From positions 4,464,001 to 4,528,000 of the forward strand of contig BJKQ01000001.1 in assembly GCA_006538405.1 (NCBI GenBank): a DNA stretch of 64,000 nt. The letters are read 5' to 3'. Positions 23,558 to 35,691 of the stretch are shown piece by piece. This DNA is from Hansfordia pulvinata (lineage: Eukaryota > Ascomycota > Sordariomycetes > Xylariales). The translations under genes and the position numbers were made by a program. How positions within the stretch are numbered: the stretch's first letter is position 1; each line of letters starts with the position of its first letter. The notes below the pieces were generated by a model, which saw only the letters and a program-made list of their open reading frames with translations, was not told the DNA's origin and made no database searches.

Positions 23558-24739
23558 ATGCTCTTCTCAAGACAAAGACTCGCCGCACTGGCAACCTCGG
23601 CGCTGAGCCTGTCCAGCAGGGCGACAGCCCAGACTTACACATCGTGCAATCCCACGACGTCAAGTGAGTCCCTCTCCTATCCCCTTTCCTCCTCACAGCC
23701 ACTCCGGCGACGGCACACACGGCCCGGCAGCAGCGGACTAACCGCCCGTACCTGCAGATTCCTGTCCCAAAGACACAGCGCTGGGCATGGCCATCGACGT
23801 CGACTTCACGCAGGGCGCCGTCAACTCATTCACCGGCTCGGGCAACGCAATCACCTACGACTCGGACGGCGCCAGCTTCACCGTGGCCGCCAAGGGGGAC
23901 GCGCCGCAGCTGACGTCGGTCTTCTACATCATGTTCGGCCGCGTCGAGGTGACCCTCAAGGCCGCGCCGGGGGCCGGCATCGTGTCCTCTTTCGTCCTGC
24001 AGTCCGACTGCCTCGACGAGATCGACTGGGAGTGGCTCGGCTCCGACGACCCCGAGGTGCAGTCCAACTACTTCGGCAAGGGCATCACCACCTCGTACAA
24101 CCGCGGCGCCTTCCACCAGGTCGCCAACACGCAGGAGGAGTTCATCACGTACACCATCGACTGGACGCAGGACCGCATCGTCTGGACCGCCGGCGGCACC
24201 GTCCTCCGCCAGCTCGGCTTCAACGACGCCGAGCAGGGGCAGTACCCGCAGACCCCCATGCGGGTCAAGTTCGGCGCCTGGGCCGGAGGCGACCCGAGCA
24301 ACCCCCGGGCACCGTGGAATGGGCGCGCGGCCCCACCGACTACACCCAGGGCCCCTTCAGCATGCACGTCCGCGGCGTCAAGGTCACCGACTACAGCACG
24401 GGCAGCGCGTACGTCTACGGCGACACCAGCGGCACGTGGCAGTCCATCCAGTCCGAGGGCGGCGGCGCCATCAACGCCAACGCCGGCGACGCCGGGTCGC
24501 TGACCACCACGGCCGTCGCGGCGCAGGGCACCGGCAGCGGCAGCAGCAACGTCCCGGCGGGCGGCTTCGGCGGCGCCGGGGGCGCGTCGAGCAGCAGCAA
24601 CCTGCCCGAGGGCTGGCACATGACCTCCGAGGGCAAGCTGATGCCGCCCAGCAGCGCCGCGGCGGCGGCCCCGGGCGTCGTGCGGGCGCTGCCTGGGCTT
24701 GCTGCTGCGCTTGCCGTAGCGGCTAGTCTGTTTTGGTAA
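23558..24739 (+). CDS. GPI-anchored Crh-type GH16 chitin-glucan transglycosylase (apparent 1-nt frameshift)
   Basis: Exons are 23558-23663 and 23758-24739. The product is predicted to act at the cell surface, linking chitin to beta-1,3/1,6-glucan like yeast Crh1/Utr2. A signal peptide (MLFSRQRLAALATSALSLSS, cleavage near ATAQ) leads to a short Cys-containing N-terminus. The GH16 catalytic motif DEIDWEWLG follows, with both Glu residues present, and the typical YFGKG and TYTIDWTQDRIVW segments. A Ser/Gly/Ala-rich region and a hydrophobic C-terminal tail (PGLAAALAVAASLFW) indicate GPI anchoring. The frame breaks at the C5 run 24302-24306 after GDPSN. One extra C gives SNPPGTVEWARGPTDY and 362 residues ending at the TAA before 24740. 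The catalytic site is upstream of the break. Confidence 0.9.
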   Translation: MLFSRQRLAALATSALSLSSRATAQTYTSCNPTTSSESLSYPLSSSQPLRRRHTRPGSSGLTARTCRFLSQRHSAGHGHRRRLHAGRRQLIHRLGQRNHLRLGRRQLHRGRQGGRAAADVGLLHHVRPRRGDPQGRAGGRHRVLFRPAVRLPRRDRLGVARLRRPRGAVQLLRQGHHHLVQPRRLPPGRQHAGGVHHVHHRLDAGPHRLDRRRHRPPPARLQRRRAGAVPADPHAGQVRRLGRRRPEQPPGTVEWARGPTDYTQGPFSMHVRGVKVTDYSTGSAYVYGDTSGTWQSIQSEGGGAINANAGDAGSLTTTAVAAQGTGSGSSNVPAGGFGGAGGASSSSNLPEGWHMTSEGKLMPPSSAAAAAPGVVRALPGLAAALAVAASLFW

Positions 24740-25904
24740 AGATAGGGGTTGCTTTTCGCTCCCGTCGACCAACACAAAAAACAGGCCTTGCTCTCCCGCC
24801 GGACGGGGCGAGCAGGTCGCACACACACCTCTTGGGCTTAGGGAATCCCCACCGAGTCGGTTCGGTGGGGCTGCCCGGGCCTTCTAATGAATACCCCTCT
24901 ATTCTATCGGATGTGTATATAACCGGGTTTTTTCTGGGAGGGCAAGATTGTTTGCATCATACGCTGAAGTGAGCGAAAGAAAGAAAGAGACAGGGAGCGG
25001 GGCACGACGAAAAGATCTAATGAGCAGCCGGCACCGGCGGATAGAGCACGGGGAGAACTCACTGTACATAGACGGGAGGACGAAGGACGACATACACGCA
25101 TGCATAGGATATTTAGAGACAGGGGGGGACTCGGGGCATCATGGTTGATAGATCCATTATCGAAAGGGCGCCAGGCACCGGACGTTGTGCCGGGCTTGCG
25201 CAGTCGAACGATTTCAAGAAGGACTTTGCGTCTCCGTATCGGTTGAACTGTCATGCCTGTGTCGATTGCGTGAACAGTTGGGACCCTCAAGTCCATCCTT
25301 CGGTCTACTTTTGAATTCCACGCGGATGTTTGTTTGGACGAAGTACGCTCTGCTCGCTATGGTAGTACATATTGGGACCATCATAGGGCAATTTGAGCCA
25401 GGAATCGAAGCGAGATGTCGGAAATTTTTGTTTTCCAGGTATATATACTCCGGTAACTCCAGAGTCTGCAAAAAGGCACACAAGACCGCGTAAGGGCATA
25501 ACCAACCCCCAAGCGGGAGCGTCAAAAGACCCCAAGATTAGAAAAGGGAAAAGAGACGAGAGTTAGGAGAGAAGAAGAGAAAAGTTACAGGAGAATGCTC
25601 GCAAAATCAAATCTATAATGCGCAAAAAGTCAAGACCGTATTATACCTTCCGCCCTCCCTTGAACCAGACTCCGTGAAATCGTCAATGCTTTCCTCGTGT
25701 CCGTCGTGCGCAAACCCCCTCCGCTGCTTCTCTTCCTCCCCCCCCCCCCCCCCCCCCCCGGGGGCCTTTTCGTGTGCTGGCCACCTCTCCTTTCATCCTT
25801 CCTGCGTCCTCGTTGGGTATTTGACCTCCGCCTACCATCTAGCTTCTCTCCTTTATCTCCCATCACATTTCCTGTTAGCGCCCTGGAAGGCTCTAAGCCT
25901 CCTT
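24740..25904. other. Convergent intergenic region between CRH-type gene and AA11-like gene
   Basis: The 3' ends of two genes face each other. No ORF is convincing. A 22-base poly-C run followed by G5 lies at 25738-25764. Confidence 0.6.
25738..25764. repeat. Poly-C22 followed by G5
   Basis: The longest homopolymer in the window, about 140 bp beyond the stop of the AA11-like gene. The adjoining GGGGG could pair with the C run, so a small hairpin is possible; on the minus strand the run is poly-G. Confidence 0.9.
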
Positions 25905-27070
25905 TTACTGGGGGAACTCGCCGACGTCGCGGCCACGGATGAGCAGGGCGCCGTCGCGGCGCCACAGCGAGGAGCTCTGGCCCTGCTGGCACTTGGTGCC
26001 GCCGGGCAGGGCCATCATGGAGGTCCACTTGCCCGAGGCGCACTGCTGGTACGAGGTGCCGTCGCAGTTGAACTGGCCCTCGGTGGTGCAGGCGCCGCTC
26101 TCGCCGCCCGAGGAGGGCGTGGTGGCCGAGCCGCCGGTGGAGCCGGAGCCGGAGCCGGAGCCCGAGTCGGGGGCGGCGGCGGCGGCGCTGGAGGTCGCGA
26201 CGACGGCGGCGGCGGTAGTGCTGGTGGCGAAGCCGGAGGACGGGGCGGCGGCCTGGGTGCTGGTGGGGGCCGCGTCGCCGCCGGAAGAAGAGTCGCCGCC
26301 GCTGCTGGCACCCTGCTTGGCGCCGACGGGGACGCAGTTGTCGCCGTTGACCTTGCCGTAGTTGGCCTTGCTGGGGTTGAGCTTCTCGACGTTCTTGCCC
26401 GGGTTGGGGTACTCGGGGTCGGTGCCGGGGGTGGTCTTGCACGAGTTGATGTCGGCCAGGTTGGCAACAAACAGCTCGGGGAAGGAGGCGTCCTGGCGGG
26501 CGTCGAGGGTGGGCATGGTGGCGTTGGCGGCGTCGGCGTCGTCGAGAACGTCGCGCTTGGCGCCGCCGCCGCCGGCGACGGTGATGGGGGCGCAGTTCAT
26601 GTAGTACTCGGGCTGGCCGGCGAGCTTGCTGATCCAGGTCCAGGCAAAGGTGTAGTCGCCCGGCTCGATGCCCTCGGGGACCTTCCAGTCATACTCGCTG
26701 GTGCCCTGGCCGCCATCCTTGACGGGGCAGCCGCCCTCGATGGAGAGGATGACCTGCCAGCTGGAGCTCTTGCTGGGCTGGGGGTCCTTGGTGAGGGCGA
26801 GCTGGCAGCTGCCGCCGCCGTGAGAGGCGCTGCCCTTGAAGCTGAGCTTCTGGGTCTCGCCGATCTTGACGGGCTTGTTGTCGATGCCGTCCTTCTTGTA
26901 GAAGGAGGCCGGGTCGCCCTTGAGCTTGCAGGGGAAGTTGCCGGCGGTGAGGGGGGAGTTGTCAAGCGAGTCGCCGCCGTAGGGGGAGGGGACTGCATGA
27001 TGAGATGGGCGGCCGAGGGGCCAAGCAGCGCCAGCGCCGCGGCCAAGTTGTTGGTCATAGAGAAGTGCAT
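25905..27070 (-). CDS. AA11-like lytic polysaccharide monooxygenase with C-terminal chitin-binding-like module (apparent 1-nt frameshift)
   Basis: No intron is needed. The signal peptide is MHFSMTNNLAAALALLGPSAA, and cleavage exposes His as residue 1 (HLIMQSP). Family features match a copper histidine-brace oxidase: N-terminal His, a second His in GSASHGGGSCQ, a probable axial Tyr in EYYMNCAPITV, and conserved SIEGGCP and DYTFAWTW segments. AA11 enzymes oxidatively cleave chitin outside the cell. After about residue 190 comes a long Ser/Ala/Thr/Gly-rich linker. A C-terminal Cys module (GACTTEGQFNCDGTSYQQC, then GTKCQ) follows, resembling X278/CBM19-type chitin-binding modules. The frame breaks at the G4 run 26988-26991: one more C on the coding strand gives QSPSPYGGDSLDNSPL and a 388-residue protein. 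The AA11 assignment rests on motifs only; another LPMO-like family is possible. Confidence 0.78.
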
Positions 27071-30000
27071 GTTGTCTGTCGACCGTGTGGCGGATGTGGG
27101 TGTGGTGGTATTGTTGTTTTTGCCGTCGCGAGATGTGCTACGTATGGCAAGGTGTCGTAAGAGTTTCCTGCTCTAGATAGACTGCTTGCCGAAGGCGGTT
27201 GGTTGCGCGGTTATATCAGATGGGTGGGAGACTTTGGAGTGTGTTTTCTGTGCGTGGCAGTGTGGCAGTGTGGTTATGTTGTGTAAGTGCTGGTGGAAAG
27301 TAGACAGGCAGAGCAGGCAGAGAAGAGGGTCGATCAAGGGATGGTTTAAATAATCGAATCGAGGCAGACTAGGCGACAAAGACAGTCAATGTCATTGTTT
27401 TAGATGAGAGAAGGTTGTTCCAGAGGGGACAAGTGAATGCTGTTCAGGTCTTTGGCGGACGGGTGGGACCGAAACAAACAGAGGCTAGAAGCGGGCGAGA
27501 GAGAGCAAGAAGACAAGGCTGGCAAGAAACATGTAATGATGGGTGGGCGAGCCAAGGTTGTTGAGACGACACAAAGACGGGCTATTTAATGGTCTGGAGG
27601 AGAGGCGGAGGGGGGGAAGAAAGCCGCCCCTTTTCCCTCCTTTCTCAGCCATCGTTCACTCGGGCGAGGAGTGCCTTCGTGCGTGTGTGGCTTTGTGTGG
27701 CATCGTGACCAACCACGGCCGTTCATGCCTGCCCATGCCTGCCCGTGGCTGTCTCAGGAGCCGTCCAGGAGGCTGCCACGAGCAAGAAGCCGTGGCCCCT
27801 CAGCACACGAGGGCCGAGAGGGGCGAGGCTAGTGCTCCGCAGTGCGCTTCAGGGCCGGCGCGGGATGGAATGGGCGGTGGGGGAGGGTGGGCAGCGCGGA
27901 CAAGGCGCAGGCATTTCACCATCTCGCGACGGTTGGACCGCGGTGGCACGCAGAAACGGCGAGCCGTGCGCGCGCGCGGGGGGGAGTGGGAGTGGGTGGG
28001 CTGGCGTGTTTCGTCGTGGCGGAGATGCGGTGCTGCCCGCCCGCCTGGAGCTACTCGTAGCTGACCAGGCGTGGGTGGGTGGGTGGTGATGGTTGGCGGG
28101 CGAGGCGACGACGACGAGGCGCCGGGTGCCGCGCGGTGGTGTGCCGACAGCCAATCGACCGGGGCTGTGTGTCTTCGAGTCGAGTATAGTCCTCACCCAG
28201 CCGAGCCGGGCGCCAACTGCCGTCCTACGTGACCATGGACCTGGGATGGACGACTCGGCTTCTGTGGCGCGTCGGAGCGGCACCGCAGGTCACGCAGGGG
28301 AGCGGGTCGGGACAGGGGCTTGGAGCGGGAGGGAGTATGGGGTACAGCGTGCAGCGCAGGGGTGTCTCTCGTCAAACGGCTCTTTTCTCTCGTCCTTCAA
28401 TTGTGTCGGTGCGATGGGATGGGATGGGGTGCGATGGGGTGCGATGCAATGCAATGCAATCAAGAATGCCTGCCTCTCATCCAGTGCGCTTAGCATCCCC
28501 CCCGTCAGTGTGATGTCAGGCTAAAACCACCGACCACTGCACGGAGGTCGTCCGTCGTCGCAGTCTCGTCAGGGCCGCCTGCCGTGATTGGGCCGCATCG
28601 CTTCGGCGCCGGCCGCCCCTTCCTCGTCGGGATCGGCGTGCCAGCCAGACTCGCCCAGGAATGCCTCTCTTATTCGTCGGAATGCCTCAGCCTGTGAAAC
28701 GCCTGAAACAGGAGTCCACCTACCTTACCTACCTCCAGCTACCTACCGCTTTATCACGTACCACATCACCCATTCACTCTGGCCAGTACTGGTACGCAGA
28801 AGAATGATACACCACCCACGCGCTCAAACACCTCTTTCAATCATGTACCTTGGCTGCTCAAGGTACTCCGTACACTTCACTTCTATCCACCACCACCGTG
28901 GACTCCAGTCGACTTCCACTCGCATGTCGTCAAGACCCTCCACTCGGTTCAATTTCACTCTACACCACCCCGACTTCATGCACCCAATGTCCCTCAAACA
29001 CCTTGCTGCCTCACCTCCCACGCGCCCTGGAATGCCCTGTCTCGCCACCCAACCAAACATGACGATGTGTCTCTACCCACCACCACCACCACCACTACTC
29101 ACCATGCCCTGTCACGCCTGTTCACCACCGCACCGGGCGGCCTCTTCTTGTCCCTGCGCTTCGCCTTGGTCCCTGAATATCCCGTCTGCTCTGCTGCCCA
29201 CCATCCATGCTGCTGCTCTTCCTCGCACGCCGCTCTACGAGTACGCCAGCTGAATATGCGAGCCCCTGTTCCCCATCCCTTTCGTTCGCCCACCATCTGC
29301 CGCCACACAGCCACGCGCTACCCTTGACTGTCGGGTCTTTCTACAGCCGCTCCCTTGCTGTAGACACCAATCGACTCTCTCCCACGTTGCGGCGCTCTGC
29401 CCGTCCGATGCCCTCAAAGAACCAGACGATCCACGCAAAGCCGCTCGATACGCGCCACTGGCTTCTCGACCGGCCGCGACCGCACTTCGCCCAAGCCACG
29501 AGGGAGGAGAAAGCTCTCTTGCTTTGCCCACATCTCAATGACGTCGCCGCCACCGGCATCGATAGTTGCCGTGACTCACTCACTCCTCCCGTTCTGCGTC
29601 ACGCACCCGCGAAGACCGTTTCCCTCCAACGGCGCTCACGGGTCCCGACTTTTGTCTCGTACCGCCTTCAAAACGTGTAGGTCGCGCCCGAATGGGCATC
29701 TCTCTGGGCGTCTGGCTGTGCGCCTGCCCGCTTGTCCCGGGAACGCCTGCGCAGCGCCACGTACTGGTTGGTTTGTAAACTCTCTGCAAGCTGTCTTGGA
29801 CCGTGGACCACGCTCGATCTGGGAACCCGCGGGGGGGGCGCCGCCTTGATGTCATGACCCGTGTCTGCTACCCTCCCCATGCTACAATGGTGCCCCAACC
29901 TCGTGAAAAAAAAAAAGGCTTGAGGCCCATAACGATGATTTCAGGGCACAAGTACTCGGGGGTGGCGAATCGCTTTCTTGCTGCGCGAGTCTCGGCCTCT

Positions 30001-30737
30001 GCTGCCTCAGGGCGTGTATGCGTGACCCATGCGTCCAGAGGCGATTCGATCATTGTGAGCTCCCCCTCCCGCTCCTCCCAGTAACCTGGGCTGGGGCAAC
30101 GAGGCACTGGACAGCTTGAGCTGGAATGCCCCAAAAAGTTCAAAGATCCGTGGTCGTCAAGTTGACCCGACTCCTTTGTGTGTCCGAGTAGACGACAAAG
30201 ACTGCTGTTCATCTGTTCAACTGTCCTCCGTAGCTCCTCCGAGCTTTGCCGAACAAAGAGCTGATAAGAATGCGATCTGAAATCGGGCCCCAGTGCGTGC
30301 CGTTGCGCGCACAGAATGGCCTGCCCAGTAGATCCAACGTGTAGATTCCTCTTACGTCCAAGCAGTCCCTCCGAACCTGTCGAGTGACGACTGACGAGCC
30401 CATTGCATCTGGCGCCCGTCCAAGAAAGATGTGCTGGCATGCTCTTGCAAAGCTCGAAAACTTCTCACGGCAAGTCTGACTCTCAACTGCCGAAGCTATA
30501 TATACACACACATACACACACACATGTATTAGCCAATAGGCCCGCGCCGAGTGGTATATCGAAGAGGCGACGGCAACGGAGACGGGAAACCGATCTGTAC
30601 AAAGCAACTATCGCTAAAGGGTATCTCGTTTTTCTTCTTCCTCCTACTCTCACTGGTCGGCCTTGTCCTTTACCAACTCCACCACGACCGGCCCTCTCTC
30701 TTCGTTTCACAGCCTCTGCTGGTATATTATGCGAACT
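27071..30737. other. Gene-free region upstream of the AA11-like gene and downstream of the kinase
   Basis: 3.7 kb with no supported gene. The first part is the promoter side of the AA11-like gene (minus strand). It contains GGATG/TGCAA short tandem repeats at about 28410-28461, T/C-rich and CCACCA-rich stretches (28880-29100), scattered ACGAGTA motifs (for example about 29237) and an (AC)n tract at about 30495-30525. A 190-codon open frame on the minus strand (29868-30440) has no recognisable domain. Confidence 0.5.
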
Positions 30738-33510
30738 CTACGCTTTGACCTCGGCGGCTCCGCTCATGCCCACATCGCGGCCCTCGCCCTCGCCCTCAAA
30801 TATCTCCTCCACCATCTCGCCTGGCACGCGCAGGATGGGGCTGAACTGCTCGACCTCCTCGATGTCGTCTTCCTCGGCCGTCACTTCCTCTTCCTCTTCC
30901 TCTTCCTGGATTGCCATCTCGCCACTCCTCCTACCAAGGCCGCTCGTACTGCCGCTGCGGCTGTGCGCCGTCGAGCTGGAAGCGCTCCTCCCGCCGCCTC
31001 CGGACTGATGGCTGGGCCCAAGGCTGGGCCCCTTGAAGAGACTGCGCTTGCGCTTCGCGAACAGCACAGAGGGGTTATTGGAAGAAAACGGATTGGGTGA
31101 GCCTGGCGCAGGGCCGGCATTAGACGCTGACGGCATGCCCTCGTTGAAGTTAAGAGTCAGACCCGGACCTCGGACCAGGCGGATGTTGGAGGGAAACGCC
31201 GTTGCCGTAGGGGTGTTGGGCAGCACCTTGACCGAGTGGTGCGGGGACTTGGAGCCTCCCAGAGGCGTCTTGGCTGTGTTGATGGATCCAGTAGAACTCG
31301 TCGAGCTGGCCTTTGAGTGCGAATGGTGGTGGTTTGGGGGCATGGTGCGGATGGATGACAGAGATGAAGACGTCGACTTCCTGCCTCGCAGCCCCGCGGA
31401 CGAGCGCCGAACAGTGGAGCGTGGCGTCAAGGGTGCCGGGGAGAGTGACTGCCGCTTGTAGGAGGCGGATGACCGTAAGCGCCCCGAGTTCGAATAAGTC
31501 GGGGTCATGAGCGGCGCTTGCGAGTTCGTCTTGGTCCCTGTGTTGATGCGCAACCCAGGCGGAACCTTGGCGTTGCCGTTGGGGAACTTGGGAGACGGGC
31601 GGCCGTTGGCCGGGACTGGACCATGGCCGATAGGCGAAGGGGGGTACTTGCTGGTGTGCGGTCGCGGCGGCGGCTCCCTCGGGCTCTTGCCACCCGTCGA
31701 CGCGCCGTCCTTGTGGACGAGGTTGGGCGTAGAGAAGCTGCTTTGTTGCTTATTGGGCTTGTGTCGGCGTGTGCTCTCTTTGATCCAGTGTGTCCAGTGC
31801 TTCCAATGGGCAATAATGGCCTGCGACGGCTTCTTGCGAACTTTCTGTGGCTCCGCATGCTGCGGCACGTGGTTGTTGGCAGCGTTGAGGGCATCTGAGG
31901 TCGTCACCAGATGAAGCGTAGAGCCCCGCGACCTGGCGCTTCGCAGAACCCCTTCTTTTGGCGGAGGAATGGGCCGCCCTTGTCGCGAGGAACTGACGGA
32001 CCGAATTGAACGATTGTCCGCCGGCCGAAGCTCGGTCGGGCTGAGATTGCTCCTTTCTTTGCGCTCCTCCTTGCGCTCTGGCAGATTCGGTAGGTCCGTG
32101 ATGGTGAAGTCGGCGAATTGAGAGCTTCGGCGCTCCGGTCGGCCGCGAGATCGTCTGCGGTTCAGCGAACTATTCCTTGCTGGTCCAGAACCGTCCTCGT
32201 CCAGAATGGGTGCCATCCGTTCAAGCTTGCTCGAGGCAGCTGAAAACCTTCGCGAGCCCCTATTCTCGGCCTCCTTCTCTTTCCGCCTCCTCTCCCGGCG
32301 CGCGGCCTTCCTGCGTTCCTTCTCCAGCAGCAAGGTCCACCACCCAGCGAGCGCATCACAGCGTTGTGACAGTACACTCGCGATCACCAGGTCGATGTCG
32401 ACACCAGCACCGCGCATGCGCTCCAAGCAATCCTTCTCCAGGACAGTTTCGAAAGGGGCGGGTTGGTGCAACTTCAAAATAGCCTGTTGCTGGGGCGCGT
32501 GGTCGGCCAGAAAAGGGTGACAAAGCAGGTCGGGCAAAGCAGGCCGGATCAATGGTCTCCTTGACAGCAACGTTTTCAGCAGGGAGACAGCATCGGGAGG
32601 AAGGTGCTCAGGGTATTTCGGGTCCTGGGTGAGAATTTTTGTCCGCGTCACGTTGTCGTCGTCGTCGTCAAAAGGGAGTTCACCACACAACAGGGCATAG
32701 AGAATTACGCCCAGACTCCACACGTCGACCTTCTCGCCCGCATATCTCTCGCCCTTGAGCATCTCGGGGGCCGAGTAGCAGATGGTGCCGCAGAAAGTCT
32801 GCAGGTAATTGGCCTTGCCCTCATACTCGCGGGTAAAACCGAAGTCGACGAGCTTGACGTTCTCGTGCTTATCAAGGAGAATATTTTCGAGCTTAAGATC
32901 GCGATGGACGCACGACTGCTGGTGGACATAGGAGACGGCGCCAACTAGCTGGGTGAAGATCTTTTGGACCTTTTCAACTGACATGGGACCATGGTTGAGG
33001 AGGTAGTTATACAGCTCGTCGCCTAACGAGATGGAGTCGAATTAGTTGGTGATCCGGTATAGAACAAACTTGCGATGGGCGCCACGTACCTGGACAGTAC
33101 TCCAGAACAAGCCAAACCAGAGATTCCGTGACAATGACTTCGTAGAGACGTGCTATATGAGGGTGGATAAATTGGCGGTGGTGGTGGATCTCGCGGGCGA
33201 GATTCGAGTCATCTTTCTTCGCCGATTTGAGAACAACCTGAGGCACGCGTTGTGTGAGCTGGGGCGGACCGGTGGGCGTGTTACCGTGGCGAGAGGAGAC
33301 AAACCTTGGATCCGTTGGTGAGCTTGTGGTTGGCGAGATAGACCTTTCCAAAGGAGCCTTTTCCTATGAGCTTCCCCAGGGTATAATTGCCGACATTCTT
33401 GAGGTCCTTATTGGAGAACTCGCTATTTGACAGGTTAGGCTTGACCAGTGGCACAGGGCGGAAACAGTGGCAAGTCCTTACTCGAGAAGTTCCTGGTACG
33501 AGTTGGCCAG
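30738..33510 (-). CDS. Serine/threonine protein kinase, CAMK-like (YPL150W/Kin4-related), 5' exon unresolved
   Basis: Minus-strand exons recognised: 33510-33482, 33422-33305, 33237-33090 and 33022-30738, with introns of 59, 67 and 67 nt that keep phase. The kinase domain starts at YTLGKLIGKGSFGKVYLA (Gly loop). It continues with VVLKSAKKD (ATP Lys), HRDLKLEN (catalytic Asp), VDFGFTREY (DFG), GTICYSAPE (APE) and VWSLGVILYALLCGELPF. About 500 residues of Ser/Arg/Pro-rich disordered sequence follow, ending in an acidic Glu-rich stretch. Fungal YPL150W/Kin4-like kinases have this layout; the substrate is unknown. The first exon shown begins LANSYQELL at a TACTGAC...CTCGCAG branch point and acceptor, so a start exon lies further upstream. 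An in-frame ATG at 33624 is separated from it by a TGA (33525-33523), and I see no GT donor between them. Confidence 0.85.
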
Positions 33511-35666
33511 CTGCGAGGCAAGTCAGTATGGCGTGGTTCCGGTGGGAGAGTCAATGAGTTTCGGGGGGTGCCGTGCCTTTGCTTTCCGCCCAAGGGCCTC
33601 GCTCTTGCCCTTGTTGGTTTGCATATCCTTGAATCGTTCGACGACGGGCGGTCGTCAGCGCCGCCGAAGCGCGCTGCTGGTGTCACGGGTTCTGCCACGC
33701 CGGGACAGCTGAGAGACGAGACGCGTGGCGGGCTGCACGAGGTTGCCACGAGCGGAGGGGCAGGCCGGGAGACCCAGAAGTTGCCAGGGCGGCCAATGGG
33801 GGCGGAGGTGGCGTTGATATGGGCAGTGCCAGTGTGCCGCGAAAATGGCCACGAGGGCAAACGATTGTGGGGCTTTGGACGACCCGTGGAGAACGTCGTG
33901 CCTGGTGCAGTTCGAGCAGGGCCTCGAGCGCGATGGTAGGAGCGGAGGACGAGGCCGGCGAGAAGTTCGGGGTTGCAAATGGGCTTGGTGTTTTCCCTCG
34001 CGAGGGTGACGGAGCTGGCGAAGCTGGAAGGCAGGGGCGGGCGATGCAAAATCAAGGTGTTCCGAGGCGGCGGAGCCTGAGTCTGGGCGCGGCGGGCCTG
34101 CGTTTCGCGGCGCGTCGCGAAGTTGCTGGCGTGGGACGGTGCAGGCTCGTCGCCGGTGAGGTGGGCGGTGGTACGAGGCGCGCGTGGTAGGCGTGGGCAG
34201 CCAAATGCGCAGTGGAGGTACAGATATGGACAATGAGGCGACGAGGCGAGGCGAAAACCGGGCAGGTCAGGGTTGAGACGGAGTTGACAGTCGGGGCCCG
34301 GGGGCTGGTCCCACGAATGGATTAGCGGGCTGCTGGGGTTGGACGTGGAGAAGAAGGGGAGGCCGAAGATTAGGATTATGATTAGTTTTTTAACGAGAGA
34401 CAGCAGCAGCAGCGGTAATGGGACAGGACGAGACGAAGAAGATGAAGAGGAAGCAGATGGCGAGGGTGGTGGACGTTGGCCGGGCTGGCTGGGGGGGTGG
34501 ATGGACGGATCGCCAGTCGTCAAGAGCCATGGAGGCGTGCGAGACATGGGATGGATGGATGTGGTCTGTCTGTCTGTCCACGACTCGCTGGGCCGGGCTG
34601 GACAGGGGAAACGATGCAGATTCGCAGGTATCGCAATCATTTTAATTAAACCGCCTGTTCCTGGCGGCTGCAGGTAGCGGGTACCTGGCGACGAGACCAT
34701 CGCTGACCGTTGAGCAGTATACGCTACCCGGGGCTTGGTGCTGGATTGCGGCGTGGCGCAAGTCTCCTACACCCCACAGCTCGACAGCCGGCTCTGGTCC
34801 GGGCCAGGCAAGCTTCTCTCGGGTACCAGCAGCTCCCACTTCGATGTGTTCTGATGGATGTGTGCTGACGCTGAATGTTGACTTCCAACCTGGTTTCTCC
34901 ATCCAACGCGACTTGACTTGCAGCATGTGGTTAGGCCCATAATCGGCCGTCCATTGTTCTTCCCACTCGTACTCCGCTATGAACGCACCCCGGCTCTGCT
35001 CCCGCCCGTCAGGCCGCCCTCTATGTATGTACTCGTACCTGACGAGTACCGTAGTAGCCCTGGTATTTCGGCAACTGCGAGCCCTCCACTGAAAACGCCT
35101 CCGAACCGCCGCCCGCCCGCTATAGACGGCCCCGGTCTGGCGCTGTCAGGTGCTGGGACTCGACCGGGGCGACTTGCCGACTTGGTGTCCGATGTGCAGA
35201 CGGGCTAATAGGGCAAGATTGACAGACTGGCGGACTGACGACACGACATTGGCGGAGACATGGGGGGATACGAGGTCAGACAATGAATGCATACGGTAGG
35301 CGGAAGGGGTTGTGATTGGGAGGGATATTCTCTCGAGTTCGAGGTACGGAGTACGCAAGGTAACGACAGGCAGCATGGGAAGGTGACGGGACTCATCATT
35401 CAACCAGGCCACCGTCGTGAAGCCCCTCCATCTGACGGGCAGAGCCAACATGTGCCCACGAGCCTGGATACCAAGTTGTAGGAGTGTCCAGCATCCATCC
35501 AATGCCAGCCGCCCGCGACTCGGCCATCTGACGCGCCCAAGCACGGCCATGACGCACCACGGGAATGCAACTCTGCTCCCTCTCCACGTCGGCACGCCCG
35601 CGTCGCCATCACACACGTCCACGCGCTGCCCCTCTGCTCGTACGGGCTCGCGTCCCGCCTCTCCAG

Positions 35667-35691
35667 CCCTGCCCTGCCCTGCCCTGCCCTG
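35667..35691. repeat. CCCTG pentanucleotide repeat (5 units)
   Basis: Five perfect tandem CCCTG units in intergenic DNA. Confidence 0.88.

Noticed and set aside
25674..27176. 500-codon Ala/Gly/Leu/Val-rich frame on the plus strand
   Set aside because: It is the antisense shadow of the AA11-like gene, as expected in GC-rich DNA with biased third positions.
29868..30440. 190-codon frame on the minus strand
   Set aside because: Unbiased composition but no recognisable domain, no promoter or splice evidence; an orphan gene cannot be excluded but is not supportable.
33435..34700. 421-codon open frame on the minus strand upstream of the kinase
   Set aside because: It overlaps the kinase exon 33510-33482 in another frame, is Pro/Ser/Arg-rich and shows no domain; it is a GC-rich chance frame.
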